From Vibrio orientalis CIP 102891 = ATCC 33934 (GTDB lineage Bacteria > Pseudomonadota > Gammaproteobacteria > Enterobacterales > Vibrionaceae), in the NCBI RefSeq assembly GCF_000176235.1, contig NZ_ACZV01000004.1:1364001-1428000 (forward strand): 64,000 bases of DNA, in the 5' to 3' direction. Within the stretch, counting starts at the first letter, position 1, and each line of letters begins with the position of its first letter. A model generated the notes under the pieces. The model ran no database searches, had not been told where the DNA came from, and saw only the letters and a list, made by a program, of their open reading frames with translations. A program made the translations under genes and the position numbers. This document shows positions 46,974 through 55,507 of the stretch, piece by piece.

Positions 46974-47483
46974 TCAGACATCATATTTTGCTTTGTCACC
47001 AATATCGAAGTATCTCGGCATTCGCCATTTATAAACGCTAGTGATTAAGAAAAGCAGGGCTGATATTGCAGCGAATATCTTGGCTGCGATATCGGCATCA
47101 AACATCATGCAAAACCACAACCCCATAAGGAGCAGAGGTTGCAACTGTAAGCCTGGAACCTTAAAGCAGAAGTACTCTTTATAACAAAGACCACCCAAGG
47201 TAATAAAGGCACCACCTATACCGATCGCTGTCCAACCAAATACAAAACAAAGTATACCTATCCAAGTCGCGAACTGGAGTAATAGACGAAAGGGTTTGCT
47301 GTAAACATGCAATGACGAGGCGCACATTACCGCACTCAAAAAGACAAGCTTCTCAATAGGAAAGTCAAGGTTCCAGGGTAGGAGTGCAATGACAGGAAAC
47401 GCGAGTGTAAAGCCGAGTCGATAAATGATGACTGTAAGGTGATCCAGTGCATCCATGGGCGATTTAATGTGTGGGTCAGCCAT
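46974..47483 (-). CDS. Integral membrane protein, DUF2301-like
   Basis: 169 residues with about five hydrophobic segments (LGFTLAFPVIALLPW, LVFLSAVMCASSLHVY, FATWIGILCFVFGWTAIGIGGAFITLGGLCYKEYFCF, LLLMGLWFCMMF, IFAAISALLFLITSVY). The MDALDHLTVIIYRLG opening suggests the DUF2301 family of uncharacterised inner-membrane proteins; I am moderately sure. Single gene with its own terminator. Confidence 0.65.
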   Translation of the reverse strand: MADPHIKSPMDALDHLTVIIYRLGFTLAFPVIALLPWNLDFPIEKLVFLSAVMCASSLHVYSKPFRLLLQFATWIGILCFVFGWTAIGIGGAFITLGGLCYKEYFCFKVPGLQLQPLLLMGLWFCMMFDADIAAKIFAAISALLFLITSVYKWRMPRYFDIGDKAKYDV

Positions 47484-47526
47484 TACAATTCCTTACGTGT
47501 TTTTGGTTTTCACTAAGTTTAAGGTG

Positions 47527-47546
47527 CTGTTTTACACTGTAAACAG
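47527..47546. repeat. TTTACA-C-TGTAAA palindrome, copy 2
   Basis: Core 47531-47543 inside CTGTTTTACACTGTAAACAG, in the gap between the 169-aa membrane protein gene and the flavin reductase gene. Confidence 0.5.
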
Positions 47547-47554
47547 AACCTTAG

Positions 47555-48148
47555 TCACATACCATAACGAAACGCTTTACCAACGGAAAGCATATCACGA
47601 TGCACAGGTGCTAGCGCTCGGGCATAACTGGCTAACAGGGATAGAGTGTACTCACTGCGCTGGTGCATAGCAGGATCTGTGCACTGATGTTGCTCAGTTA
47701 GTAACTGCTCAATGTTTCTGAAAATAAGATGGTCAGGAAGAATACAGGCATGATTGTTTTTACTGCCTGTCATACGCAACTCACTAATCGGATAGACGCC
47801 ATTAACACTGGCTGATACGGAAACGAGTAGCACAGGTTTGTGAGCCAATTCTTCATCAGTGGTTAATAATAAAAAGTTCTTCAACGATGGGGTCGCCATG
47901 CCGTGCCACTCTGGTGTAATTAATATCACAGCATCAGACTGTTTAAGAGTTTCAGCTGTTGGCGCCCACTGCTGCCACTCATCTGTTCCTTGCCAGACGC
48001 CTTCGTTCCACAAAGGCAGATCCAATTGGTGGAGGTCGAGTACATCGGCTCGATCAAAATGGTCAAGAGCCAGTGATTTCAAGTAATGAGCGACGTTAAC
48101 ACTCTGTGAGTTTGCACGCTGACTGCCAGCAACAATAGTAATGTTCAT
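47555..48148 (-). CDS. NAD(P)H-dependent FMN reductase family protein
   Basis: 197-residue flavodoxin-fold oxidoreductase: phosphate-binding ITIVAGSQRANSQSVNVAHYL and the flavin-contacting ILITPEWHGMATPSLKNFL, where most relatives have PEYNGS. Cytoplasmic; likely reduces quinones, azo compounds or free flavin. Its ATG lies 1 bp after the stop of the DMT exporter gene, so the two form one operon, which hints that the exported compound is redox-active or that the reductase modifies it. Confidence 0.83.
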   Translation of the reverse strand: MNITIVAGSQRANSQSVNVAHYLKSLALDHFDRADVLDLHQLDLPLWNEGVWQGTDEWQQWAPTAETLKQSDAVILITPEWHGMATPSLKNFLLLTTDEELAHKPVLLVSVSASVNGVYPISELRMTGSKNNHACILPDHLIFRNIEQLLTEQHQCTDPAMHQRSEYTLSLLASYARALAPVHRDMLSVGKAFRYGM

Positions 48149-48149
48149 A

Positions 48150-49055
48150 TTAATTCCTTTTCAAAGATTCAACGAATGGAGTTGGGTTGGTCGATTTACG
48201 GCTGTGCGGCGCTGCCAGAACAATGGCGAGTAGAACGCTGGTCGCACCAAGAAGTTGTAAGCCAGTTAAGGTCTGGTCCAGTATCAGGAAGCCTAAGATG
48301 CAGGCCGAGACACTACTAAGAAAGCCGAGGAATGAGACTGAAATAGGTGGCAGTTTTTCTATACCTCGGAACCAGAGGAAATAACCAAGTACCGCACCTA
48401 TTACGCTCAAATAGAGATAACCAAGGTAGTTGGTGGGCGTTAATTGTTGAGGAATGCCCTCAACCCATAACGCCACCGGGAGTAACATCAGGCCACCGAA
48501 GAGCAGTTGCCAGCCAGTAAAATTAATCAGTGTCATACCCTGTGGTCTGCCCCATTTTTTGGTTAACACAACGCCGCTTGCCATACTCAAAGTCCCTATG
48601 CTGGCGACAATCAGGCCAGCAGCACTGAGTTCAGCTGAACTATTGACCACTAACAGAGCAATACCCGTCATCCCGACCACACTGGCGAAAAGCTGTAATG
48701 GAGAAAGCTCAGAGTTCAGCCACTTCCAGCTCAGTAACATTACCACCACAGGCTGCACCGACATCACCATGGCCGCCATACCACCAGGTAAATAAGTGGC
48801 AGCAAAAAACAGGCAGTAAAAAAACAGGCCGATATTGAGAAAGCCCAGTAACGCAAGACGAAGTAACCACGCTCGACTTGGTAACATGTTTCCTAACAAT
48901 ACCAATAACAACCCGGCGGGTAAGGCACGAATAGTTGACGCCAGTAGCGGACTCTCTGGCGGCAACATCTCTGTCGTTACGATATAGGTACTGCCCCACA
49001 CCACAGGCGCGATGGCAGTCAAAACAATGGTCTTTACCTGATCAATTCCGTTCAT
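48150..49055 (-). CDS. DMT-family (EamA) transporter, copy B
   Basis: 301 residues from ATG 49055 (MNGIDQVKTIVLTAIAPVVWG), 7 bases after GGAG; the ATG one codon earlier is equally possible, and a GTG at 49073 would add six residues. Two EamA repeats with about ten helices; APVVWGSTYIVTTEMLPPESPLLASTIRALPAGLLLVLLG is the counterpart of the opening of copy A. Operon with the flavin reductase; divergent from marR B with two operators between. Confidence 0.86.
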   Translation of the reverse strand: MNGIDQVKTIVLTAIAPVVWGSTYIVTTEMLPPESPLLASTIRALPAGLLLVLLGNMLPSRAWLLRLALLGFLNIGLFFYCLFFAATYLPGGMAAMVMSVQPVVVMLLSWKWLNSELSPLQLFASVVGMTGIALLVVNSSAELSAAGLIVASIGTLSMASGVVLTKKWGRPQGMTLINFTGWQLLFGGLMLLPVALWVEGIPQQLTPTNYLGYLYLSVIGAVLGYFLWFRGIEKLPPISVSFLGFLSSVSACILGFLILDQTLTGLQLLGATSVLLAIVLAAPHSRKSTNPTPFVESLKRN

Positions 49056-49080
49056 CATCCAGCTCCAATTCACCTCAAAT

Positions 49081-49162
49081 AAAAGTATCTTTCACAAAAG
49101 ATACTTTTATTAAAGTAATGGAGATCTAACTCATGATCAAGTATCTTTTTTAAAAGATATTT
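49081..49162. promoter_or_regulatory. Two MarR operators, locus B
   Basis: AAGTATCTT-TCACAA-AAGATACTT (core 49083-49106, within a 28-bp perfect palindrome 49081-49108) and AAGTATCTT-N6-AAGATATTT (49139-49162). Identical half-sites and spacing to locus A. Confidence 0.83.
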
Positions 49163-49177
49163 ATGTGGGAGATAAAA

Positions 49178-49672
49178 ATGTCAGCGGATAACGTGGATAC
49201 CATTCTTACTCAGTGGAAAAACGTCAGACCGGATCTCGACTGTTCAGCTATGGGCGTTGTCGGACGATTGCGCCGTACCAGCAACAGCTGGAAAGCAAAG
49301 ATGGATACAGTATTCAAACAGCATGATCTAAGCAGCATTGAATTTGATATCTTAGCCACCATGCGTCGCAGTGCCCCGACAGGCTGTACTCCTACCGAAC
49401 TGTATAAAACCCTGATGCTCTCTTCCGGCGCAGTCAGCACGCGTCTGGAAAAATTGGTTAAGGATGGTTTAGTCGAACGAATCTTCAGTGAACAGGACAG
49501 ACGCAGTTGTAAGGTAGTTCTGACTGAAAAGGGGGTGAGTCTTGTAGACGCCGCGCTTAACGATCATGTAGATAATCTCGATAACATGATCAGCGTGTTG
49601 ACCTCTGACGAGCAAGACCAGTTAGCGGGATTATTGCGAAAAATACTAATTGCTGAAGCGAGTGAAAAGTAA
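49178..49672 (+). CDS. MarR-family regulator, copy B
   Basis: 164 residues from ATG 49178 (MSADNVDTILTQWKNVRPDLD), after a GGGAGA site. Winged HTH IEFDILATMRRSAPTGCTPTELYKTLMLSSGAVSTRLEKLVKDGLVERI with EQDRRSCKVVLT wing, aligning along its whole length with copy A at 43414. A Cys in the recognition region (PTGCTP) might be redox-sensitive. Divergent from exporter B and likely its repressor. Confidence 0.88.
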   Translation: MSADNVDTILTQWKNVRPDLDCSAMGVVGRLRRTSNSWKAKMDTVFKQHDLSSIEFDILATMRRSAPTGCTPTELYKTLMLSSGAVSTRLEKLVKDGLVERIFSEQDRRSCKVVLTEKGVSLVDAALNDHVDNLDNMISVLTSDEQDQLAGLLRKILIAEASEK

Positions 49673-49723
49673 CAAGGAAAGTTCGATGCCATAGACTCAA
49701 CCATGGCATCGATATAAACCCGT

Positions 49724-50284
49724 TTATTGCTGCTCGATAGGTTTAAGTACCCGACATGGATTGCCCGCCGCAACTACGTTGGCAGGGATATCTTTGGTTA
49801 CCACACTGCCCGCGCCAATCACGCTGTTTGCTCCAATCGTCACACCAGGGCAAACAATTACACCGCCACCAAGCCAGACATTATCGCCAATGGTAATGGG
49901 TGTGCCAAATTCAACGCCTTCTTCAACTCGGCCTTTAACATCCAGTGGATGACCTGCGGTATAGATTTGTACATTGGGTGCAAACAGCACATTGTCACCA
50001 ATATGTACCTCAGCAACATCAAGAACCACACAGTTGAAGTTGGCGTAGAAATTTTTGCCTACTTTGATGTTTGAGCCGTAATCACAGCGAAATGGCGGTT
50101 CAAGATACGCGCCTTTTGAATCAGGTATTAAACGGTCAATTGCACCTCGCCACTCATCGGTATCGGGAATACTGTTATTGAGTGTTTGCAGCACTTTACG
50201 ACACGAAATGCGCTCACTATAAAGCTGTTTATCCCAAGCGTCATATGGCTCACCTGCTAACATCTTGTCTTTTTCTGTTCTCAT
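49724..50284 (-). CDS. maa: Maltose O-acetyltransferase-like hexapeptide transferase
   Basis: 186-residue left-handed beta-helix acetyltransferase. MLAGEPYDAWDKQLYSERISCRKVLQTLNN is the Maa N-terminal domain; hexapeptide repeats run from about 70 (IKVGKNFYANFNCVVLDVAEVHIGDNVLFAPNVQIYTAGHPLD with the catalytic His) to the end. Acetylates maltose or glucose with acetyl-CoA; may also act on other sugars, and NodL-type relatives look alike. Start at 50284 gives six extra residues before MLAGEP. Stand-alone gene. Confidence 0.85.
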   Translation of the reverse strand: MRTEKDKMLAGEPYDAWDKQLYSERISCRKVLQTLNNSIPDTDEWRGAIDRLIPDSKGAYLEPPFRCDYGSNIKVGKNFYANFNCVVLDVAEVHIGDNVLFAPNVQIYTAGHPLDVKGRVEEGVEFGTPITIGDNVWLGGGVIVCPGVTIGANSVIGAGSVVTKDIPANVVAAGNPCRVLKPIEQQ

Positions 50285-50468
50285 CTCTGTTACCGTACTA
50301 AGAAGTCTCTTTATTGCGTGAAATATCGCATATCAAAACCAGTTTGTAGCGGCCTCTCCTCAGCAAATTTGTGCTTCGTGTGACAGCTCACTTTTCGCGT
50401 GGGTCAGTCGTAAACAGAAGGTTGTAAGTAATTACTCACTGTTATAGCTAGCTTAGAAACCATAACGA

Positions 50469-51356
50469 TTAACTTACCTTCTCTAGTAACAAATCATAGA
50501 AGCATCTTGCGGCAGGCCCCGTTTTCGCCCCCTTCGGCAGAGTGATATGCAGCGGCACTTGATACTTAGCATTATGCTCAACGTCCAACACGGTCAGCTG
50601 ACCATGATTTCTCTTGGCAACAACATGTTCAGGAAGGCGACAGAAGCCAACCCCCTGCTCTATCGCGCGAAACGCATGGTCAAAATTATCGACAGTAATT
50701 CTTTGATTTGCCTTTAACCAACCGACATTTTGTTCTCTTCGCTCAGCAACATCAGCACCGAGGTCACGTACCACAACCTGACAGTGGGTGGCAAAATCAG
50801 CCATACAAACATTATCCTGCTTCGCGAGTGGGTGCTTACTTGAGACCACAGGAATCATGCTAGTAGAAGACAAAACCTGCGCCGGATAATTGGTAACAGG
50901 TAAAGTAATAATCGCAATATCCGCCTGCTCATTAGTGACCATTTCACTGGTTTTACTTAGCGAGGTTTCCACCACCTGAATCGAAGTAATACTGTTGCGC
51001 TGAAGGTATTGTGCCATCGGCTGATAGAGCAAAGTCGGATCACACAGGTGATCGATAGCAATAGTAATTTCAGATTCAACACCCGCAGAAATCTGCTGGC
51101 TCAAATCCTCTAGCTCTCGCGCCTGTTCTAACATACTGCTTGCCCGGCGAAGTAATGACTTACCATGCTCAGTGATAGTGGCACGCCTGCCCTTTACTTC
51201 CACCAGCTTCACACCCATTTGCTCTTCAAGCTTTTTAATCGCGTAAATCAAAGTGGTGTGGCTTTTATTGAGAGACAACGCGGCAGCCTGAATACTCCCC
51301 GCTCTATCGACCTCTTGCAGAGTCAGCCATTGCTCTAGAGTGCTTTTTAATCTCAT
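50469..51356 (-). CDS. LysR-family transcriptional regulator
   Basis: 295 residues. HTH LQEVDRAGSIQAAALSLNKSHTTLIYAIKKLEEQMG, where LysR proteins more often have S-Q/P-S at the recognition helix; effector domain from about 90. Divergent from the YdhR-like and membrane-protein genes (51485, 51800), its likely targets. The 128-bp gap has no clear symmetric site. Confidence 0.85.
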   Translation of the reverse strand: MRLKSTLEQWLTLQEVDRAGSIQAAALSLNKSHTTLIYAIKKLEEQMGVKLVEVKGRRATITEHGKSLLRRASSMLEQARELEDLSQQISAGVESEITIAIDHLCDPTLLYQPMAQYLQRNSITSIQVVETSLSKTSEMVTNEQADIAIITLPVTNYPAQVLSSTSMIPVVSSKHPLAKQDNVCMADFATHCQVVVRDLGADVAERREQNVGWLKANQRITVDNFDHAFRAIEQGVGFCRLPEHVVAKRNHGQLTVLDVEHNAKYQVPLHITLPKGAKTGPAARCFYDLLLEKVS

Positions 51357-51484
51357 TGCTCAACCTGTCAGTTTTTTAGACATGTACACGCAATATTATG
51401 AACTTTTCTGTTGAATTTATATAGACAACAATAGCTCCATCAAACAACGGCACAGACAGTGCGAAAACAGATAGAGAAGATGAG

Positions 51485-51790
51485 ATGAAACTACTACAAG
51501 TTGATTTTGAATATCACGGCCCGATGGGTGAAGAGATGTCTAAGGCATTGGTTGAACTGGCTGAGTCGATCAATCAAGAGCCAGGCTTAGTGTGGAAAAT
51601 TTGGACAGAGAGTGAATCAGAAAAATTGGGCGGTGGTATCTACCTATTTGAAGACGAAGTGAGTGCGCAAAACTATCTACAGATGCACTCCGCCAGACTT
51701 AAACAAATGGGGGTACTAGAAGTCAGAGGCATCATCTTTGATATTAACCAGCCACTAACGTCCATCAACCGCGGTCCAATCGAGAGTTAA
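51485..51790 (+). CDS. ydhR: YdhR-family monooxygenase-fold protein
   Basis: 101-residue dimeric alpha/beta-barrel protein; QVDFEYHGPMGEEMSKALVELAESINQEPGLVWKIWTES and GGIYLFEDEVSAQNYLQMHSARLKQMGV match E. coli YdhR closely. Proposed to be a monooxygenase for aromatic compounds, but no reaction is established. Good site GAGAAGATG region upstream; the membrane protein gene follows after 9 bp. Confidence 0.9.
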   Translation: MKLLQVDFEYHGPMGEEMSKALVELAESINQEPGLVWKIWTESESEKLGGGIYLFEDEVSAQNYLQMHSARLKQMGVLEVRGIIFDINQPLTSINRGPIES

Positions 51791-51799
51791 GGAATTACC

Positions 51800-52171
51800 A
51801 TGAACAACAAAATTTTTCTCACTTTACATGGCGCTATCTACACCATTTTTGCCCTAGCGCTGTTTTTTATTCCTAACATGATGTGGCCGATGTACGGTGT
51901 AGAGATCAACGATCAATACGCTCAATTTTTGTCACAGCACACCAGTATCTTTCTCGGTGGTGTCGCTGCTGTCAGTCTGTATTTGAGAGAAATAGAGCAT
52001 ACTGAGACAATTAAGCAGCTATTAAAAGCCCTGTTGGTCACTAACCTGCTCGGTGTAATAATCACCGGATACGCAGGTATCACCGGTATTTTTGTCGGTT
52101 TCGGCTGGAGTGATCCAGCGTTCTTTGCCCTGTTGACCCTGCTTAGTTATCGTCAGCTCAACCAACAATGA
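51800..52171 (+). CDS. Small integral membrane protein, 123 aa
   Basis: Four hydrophobic helices (LHGAIYTIFALALFFIPNMMW, HTSIFLGGVAAVSLYL, ALLVTNLLGVIITGYAGITGIFVGFGW, AFFALLTLLSYRQL). No family recognised with certainty; such four-helix proteins are often found beside oxidoreductase genes. Co-transcribed with ydhR, GGAAT site. A stem-loop TTTTGCGC/GCGCAAAA (52174-52201) follows without a T-tail. Confidence 0.7.
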   Translation: MNNKIFLTLHGAIYTIFALALFFIPNMMWPMYGVEINDQYAQFLSQHTSIFLGGVAAVSLYLREIEHTETIKQLLKALLVTNLLGVIITGYAGITGIFVGFGWSDPAFFALLTLLSYRQLNQQ

Positions 52172-52278
52172 TGTTTTGCGCTTCACGATTGAGGCGCAAA
52201 ATCCCCCCTCGCCTTTCTTGGACAACCTAAGTAGAATGCGCTCTCTTTTCATCTTATGAGTAGAGATAGGCAGACGGT

Positions 52279-53526
52279 TTGCACACAATAGAACAACTTA
52301 ACAATGGTGAGTTACAGGGTATTCAGCGACTAAAACTGGCTGAGCAGCTCACAGAGTTACCTCGTGAAATTTTAACTTTGGCGGATTCGCTAGAGATCTT
52401 GGATCTTTCAGATAACTTACTTACTGATTTGCCTGAGTGGCTAACAGAGCTGCCTAAGCTTAAGATTGTTTTTGCCTCCAACAACCGTTTTACTCATCTG
52501 CCATTGGTGCTAGGCCGCTGTCAAAAGCTTGAAATGGTCGGCTTTAAAAGCAACCAGATTGTTCGAGTCTCTGGCGATGCGCTTCCAAAGCCGCTACGTT
52601 GGTTAATCCTAACCGATAACCAAGTTGAGCAGCTACCTGAAGCACTTGGACATCGTCCTCGCCTACAAAAGTTGGCGTTAGCTGGCAATAAGCTAAAAGC
52701 ACTGCCGCAAAGCTTTTCAAAGCTCATCAATTTAGAACTGGTTCGTCTATCTGCTAACCAACTAGAGCAGTTCCCTGATGTACTGCTAGAGCTACCGAAA
52801 CTGGCTTGGATGGCGTTTGCTGGTAACCCTTTCTGCGAGCGCGTAAATCATACTGAAAGCGTACCGAGCGTCTCTGCTGCTAGCTACCAGCTAAATCAAG
52901 TGTTAGGTCAAGGCGCGTCAGGCGTGATCTCTCATGCTAATTGGCTCAACAATGATGATGAATTTCCTAAAGAGGTTGCCGTTAAAGTTTTCAAAGGCGA
53001 AGTCACCAGTGATGGCTACCCTTGTGATGAGCTGCAAGCCTGCCTACAAACGGGGCATCACAACAACTTAGTTAAGTCGATTGGTCAAGTGAATGAAGAA
53101 GATACACTTGCGCTAGTGATGGAATTGATCCCAAATGATTACTTTAATCTCGGCCTGCCACCGACACTGGAAACCTGTACACGTGATGTGTTCAAAGCCG
53201 ACTTTACGCTTTCGGTAACTCAAATTGAAAAGATCGTCGATCAAATGATCGATGTGTTTAATCACCTACACACCAATAAGGTCTGTCATGGCGATCTCTA
53301 CGCTCACAATGTTCTGATCAATGATCATGGTGAAATGATTTTTGGTGATTTCGGCGCAGCGTCAGTTTATGACTATTTGAACGAAACACAGCAACGTGGC
53401 GTGCGAAAAATTGAAGCTCGCGCTCTGTCTCACTTTATTGATGACTTACTGTCAGTGTGTAAGCCAAGAGAAATCCAAACCGCTAGCTATCAATCGCTGC
53501 GTAACTTAGCGCTCATTGCAGGATAA
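52279..53526 (+). CDS. Leucine-rich-repeat/protein kinase fusion
   Basis: 415 residues; TTG start because no ATG is available in frame near the 5' end, with AGG eight bases before it. Residues ~25-185 are six or seven leucine-rich repeats of the LPxxLxxLxxLxxLxLxxNxL type. Residues ~203-400 are a Hanks-type kinase domain: glycine loop GQGASGVIS (210-218), lysine K236 in VAVKVF, catalytic loop HGDLYAHN (337-344, HGD for HRD) and GDFG (356-359), so it looks catalytically complete though short in the C-lobe. No membrane segment; cytoplasmic. Single gene, no phosphatase adjacent. Confidence 0.85.
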   Translation: MHTIEQLNNGELQGIQRLKLAEQLTELPREILTLADSLEILDLSDNLLTDLPEWLTELPKLKIVFASNNRFTHLPLVLGRCQKLEMVGFKSNQIVRVSGDALPKPLRWLILTDNQVEQLPEALGHRPRLQKLALAGNKLKALPQSFSKLINLELVRLSANQLEQFPDVLLELPKLAWMAFAGNPFCERVNHTESVPSVSAASYQLNQVLGQGASGVISHANWLNNDDEFPKEVAVKVFKGEVTSDGYPCDELQACLQTGHHNNLVKSIGQVNEEDTLALVMELIPNDYFNLGLPPTLETCTRDVFKADFTLSVTQIEKIVDQMIDVFNHLHTNKVCHGDLYAHNVLINDHGEMIFGDFGAASVYDYLNETQQRGVRKIEARALSHFIDDLLSVCKPREIQTASYQSLRNLALIAG

Positions 53527-53538
53527 GTTTGTACCGGA

Positions 53539-53566
53539 CATGAGCGCGCACTCATCGCGCTCATGC
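53539..53566. terminator. Hairpin between the kinase and HxlR genes
   Basis: CATGAGCGCG-CACTCAT-CGCGCTCATG (53539-53565), convergent junction; overlaps the last codons of the HxlR gene. Confidence 0.7.
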
Positions 53567-53902
53567 TTTCTCGTCAATCTCTTGCTGCAACGCTTCCAAT
53601 TGGTCAAGAATCGCGAGAAATTTCTCACCAAATTCAGTGACTTGATATTCCACTCTAGGTGGCAGTTCGTTAAAGACCACTTTATCTAAGATCCCAAACT
53701 CAACATTGCGCTTCAAGCATTGATTAAGCACCTTGGTCGATAGCCCCTCGACATTTCGAACCATTTCTCCCGGACGATTGACCCCAGAAGAAAGCAACTG
53801 GTAGACCGTTAATGACCATTTACATCCATAAATGGCTTCGACCATACGAGCACTACTTTGCGGGGCTGTTTTTCTTGAAAAAAGTTTTTCGTTGTTATTC
53901 AT
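53561..53902 (-). CDS. HxlR-family transcriptional regulator
   Basis: 113 residues, winged HTH of the HxlR type: EAIYGCKWSLTVYQLLSSGVNRPGEMVRNVEGLSTKVLNQCLKRNVEFGILDKVVFNELPPRVEYQVTEFG. One Cys in the sensor position (YGCKW) as in redox/electrophile-sensing members. Divergent from an SDR gene. GTACC-AAAAA-GTACC (53909-53923), just before its start, is a candidate operator. Confidence 0.88.
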   Translation of the reverse strand: MNNNEKLFSRKTAPQSSARMVEAIYGCKWSLTVYQLLSSGVNRPGEMVRNVEGLSTKVLNQCLKRNVEFGILDKVVFNELPPRVEYQVTEFGEKFLAILDQLEALQQEIDEKA

Positions 53903-54005
53903 AAAGATGTACCAAAAAGTACCTACCCTACCGATTTGTACTTACTATTCATACAGTTAGATTGTTCCTAATATTAGCACGTCCCAATCAATCAGGAGCA
54001 AGAAA

Positions 54006-54773
54006 ATGAAATACAACAATCAAGGTACTGCACTCATCATTGGTGGCTCAAGTGGCATGGGGTTCGAAACCGCTAAGCAACTACTAGAAAATAATATCCC
54101 TGTAATGATCGTCGGCAGCAACCAAGAGAAGCTTGAAAAGGCACGCACTCAGCTTACGCAATTTGGTCGTGTCGATACGCACCAAGCGGATTTGTACGAC
54201 TCTGATTCAGTCTCACATCTAATCAGTAAAATTGCCTCAATGGAGCAACCCATCAGCTATCTGGTCAATGCCGCAGGGTACTTTAATCCTAAACCCTTTA
54301 TCGACCATACAGAGCAAGATTACGATCGCTACCATGAACTGAACAAAGCAATTTTTAAGCTCACCCAAGCGGTGGCGAAAAATATGATAGCCAACCAATT
54401 TGGTAGCATTGTTAATATTGGTTCAATGTGGGCAAAACAGGCGATCAAAGCGACGCCATCTTCGGCCTACTCTATGGCAAAAGCAGGTTTACATGCGATG
54501 ACGCAACATTTAGCAATGGAGTTGGCTGACGACAACATTCGCGTCAATGCCGTCTCTCCAGCAGTAGTAAAAACGCCTATTTATGAAGCCTTTATTGACC
54601 CGAAAGAAGTCGACCAAGCCCTTGATGGTTTTAATGACTTCCACCCAATTGGTCGCGTTGGATCAGCGTCAGATGTTGCTAACAGCATTTGCTTCTTACT
54701 TTCAGATCAAGCAAGTTGGGTAACAGGTGCAATCTGGGATGTTGACGGCGGCGTCATAGCGGGTCGAAACTAA
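54006..54773 (+). CDS. Short-chain dehydrogenase/reductase (SDR)
   Basis: 255 residues. NAD(P) motif [17 protein letters not shown]; catalytic Ser in [27 protein letters not shown] with Tyr-x3-Lys (YSMAK); C-terminal [12 protein letters not shown]. Classical cytoplasmic SDR, substrate unknown. Divergent from HxlR with a good GGAGCAAG site, and followed by a cupin gene 71 bp downstream after a small hairpin (54779-54800). Confidence 0.88.
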   Translation: MKYNNQGTALIIGGSSGMGFETAKQLLENNIPVMIVGSNQEKLEKARTQLTQFGRVDTHQADLYDSDSVSHLISKIASMEQPISYLVNAAGYFNPKPFIDHTEQDYDRYHELNKAIFKLTQAVAKNMIANQFGSIVNIGSMWAKQAIKATPSSAYSMAKAGLHAMTQHLAMELADDNIRVNAVSPAVVKTPIYEAFIDPKEVDQALDGFNDFHPIGRVGSASDVANSICFLLSDQASWVTGAIWDVDGGVIAGRN

Positions 54774-54844
54774 TTGTATACGGTGACTTAAACGTCACCG
54801 TAACCCATTTGCTGCTGCCACCGAATAGAACCAAGGAAAAGATT

Positions 54845-55507
54845 ATGTTCAATATGAACTTTGCCGAGCGAGTTGTGATTCGCACAAATGACCAACCGTG
54901 GGTGGCTAGCCCTGCGACAGGAGTTTGGCGTAAACCTTTAGAACGTGAAGAAGCCGAATCCGGCCATACCACCAGTATTGTACGCTACGATGCAGGCTCA
55001 CGCTTTAACACTCATCCACACCCTATGGGTGAAGAGATATTTGTCCTAGAAGGGATATTCTCCGATGAACATGGTGACTACCCTGCAGGGACATATATTC
55101 GTAACCCTCCAGGCAGTTCGCATGCTCCGTTTAGTGAGCAAGGTTGCGTTATTTTTGTCAAACTCAATCAGTTTGATCAACGAGATAGCACATCAATTAG
55201 ACTCAATACTGCCGAAGAAGCTTGGTTACCGGGTATCGGTGGATTAGAAGTGATGCCATTACACGAATTCGAGCATGAACATGTTGCGTTAGTTAAATGG
55301 CCTGCGGGTGAACGTTTTCAGCCCCACCGACATTTTGGCGGTGAGGAAATATTGGTGTTATCCGGTCAGTTTGCTGACGAGCACGGCCAATACCCTCAAG
55401 GGACTTGGATGCGCAGCCCACACATGAGCGAACACTACCCATTTGTCGAGCAAGAAACCATAATCTTGGTTAAAACAGGGCACTTACCCTTAATCCAGAC
55501 GGCTTAA
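54845..55507 (+). CDS. ChrR-like double-cupin protein
   Basis: 220 residues from ATG 54845 (MFNMNFAERVVIRT), after AAGGAAAAG. Two cupin domains of the ChrR type, each with GEEI/GGEEI metal-binding motifs: THPHPMGEEIFVLEGIFSDEHGDYPAGTYIRNPPGS and QPHRHFGGEEILVLSGQFADEHGQYPQGTWMRSPHMS. It lacks the zinc-binding anti-sigma domain of ChrR, so it is probably a metal enzyme or binding protein and not an anti-sigma factor. The last four bases overlap the convergent fic gene. Confidence 0.83.
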   Translation: MFNMNFAERVVIRTNDQPWVASPATGVWRKPLEREEAESGHTTSIVRYDAGSRFNTHPHPMGEEIFVLEGIFSDEHGDYPAGTYIRNPPGSSHAPFSEQGCVIFVKLNQFDQRDSTSIRLNTAEEAWLPGIGGLEVMPLHEFEHEHVALVKWPAGERFQPHRHFGGEEILVLSGQFADEHGQYPQGTWMRSPHMSEHYPFVEQETIILVKTGHLPLIQTA

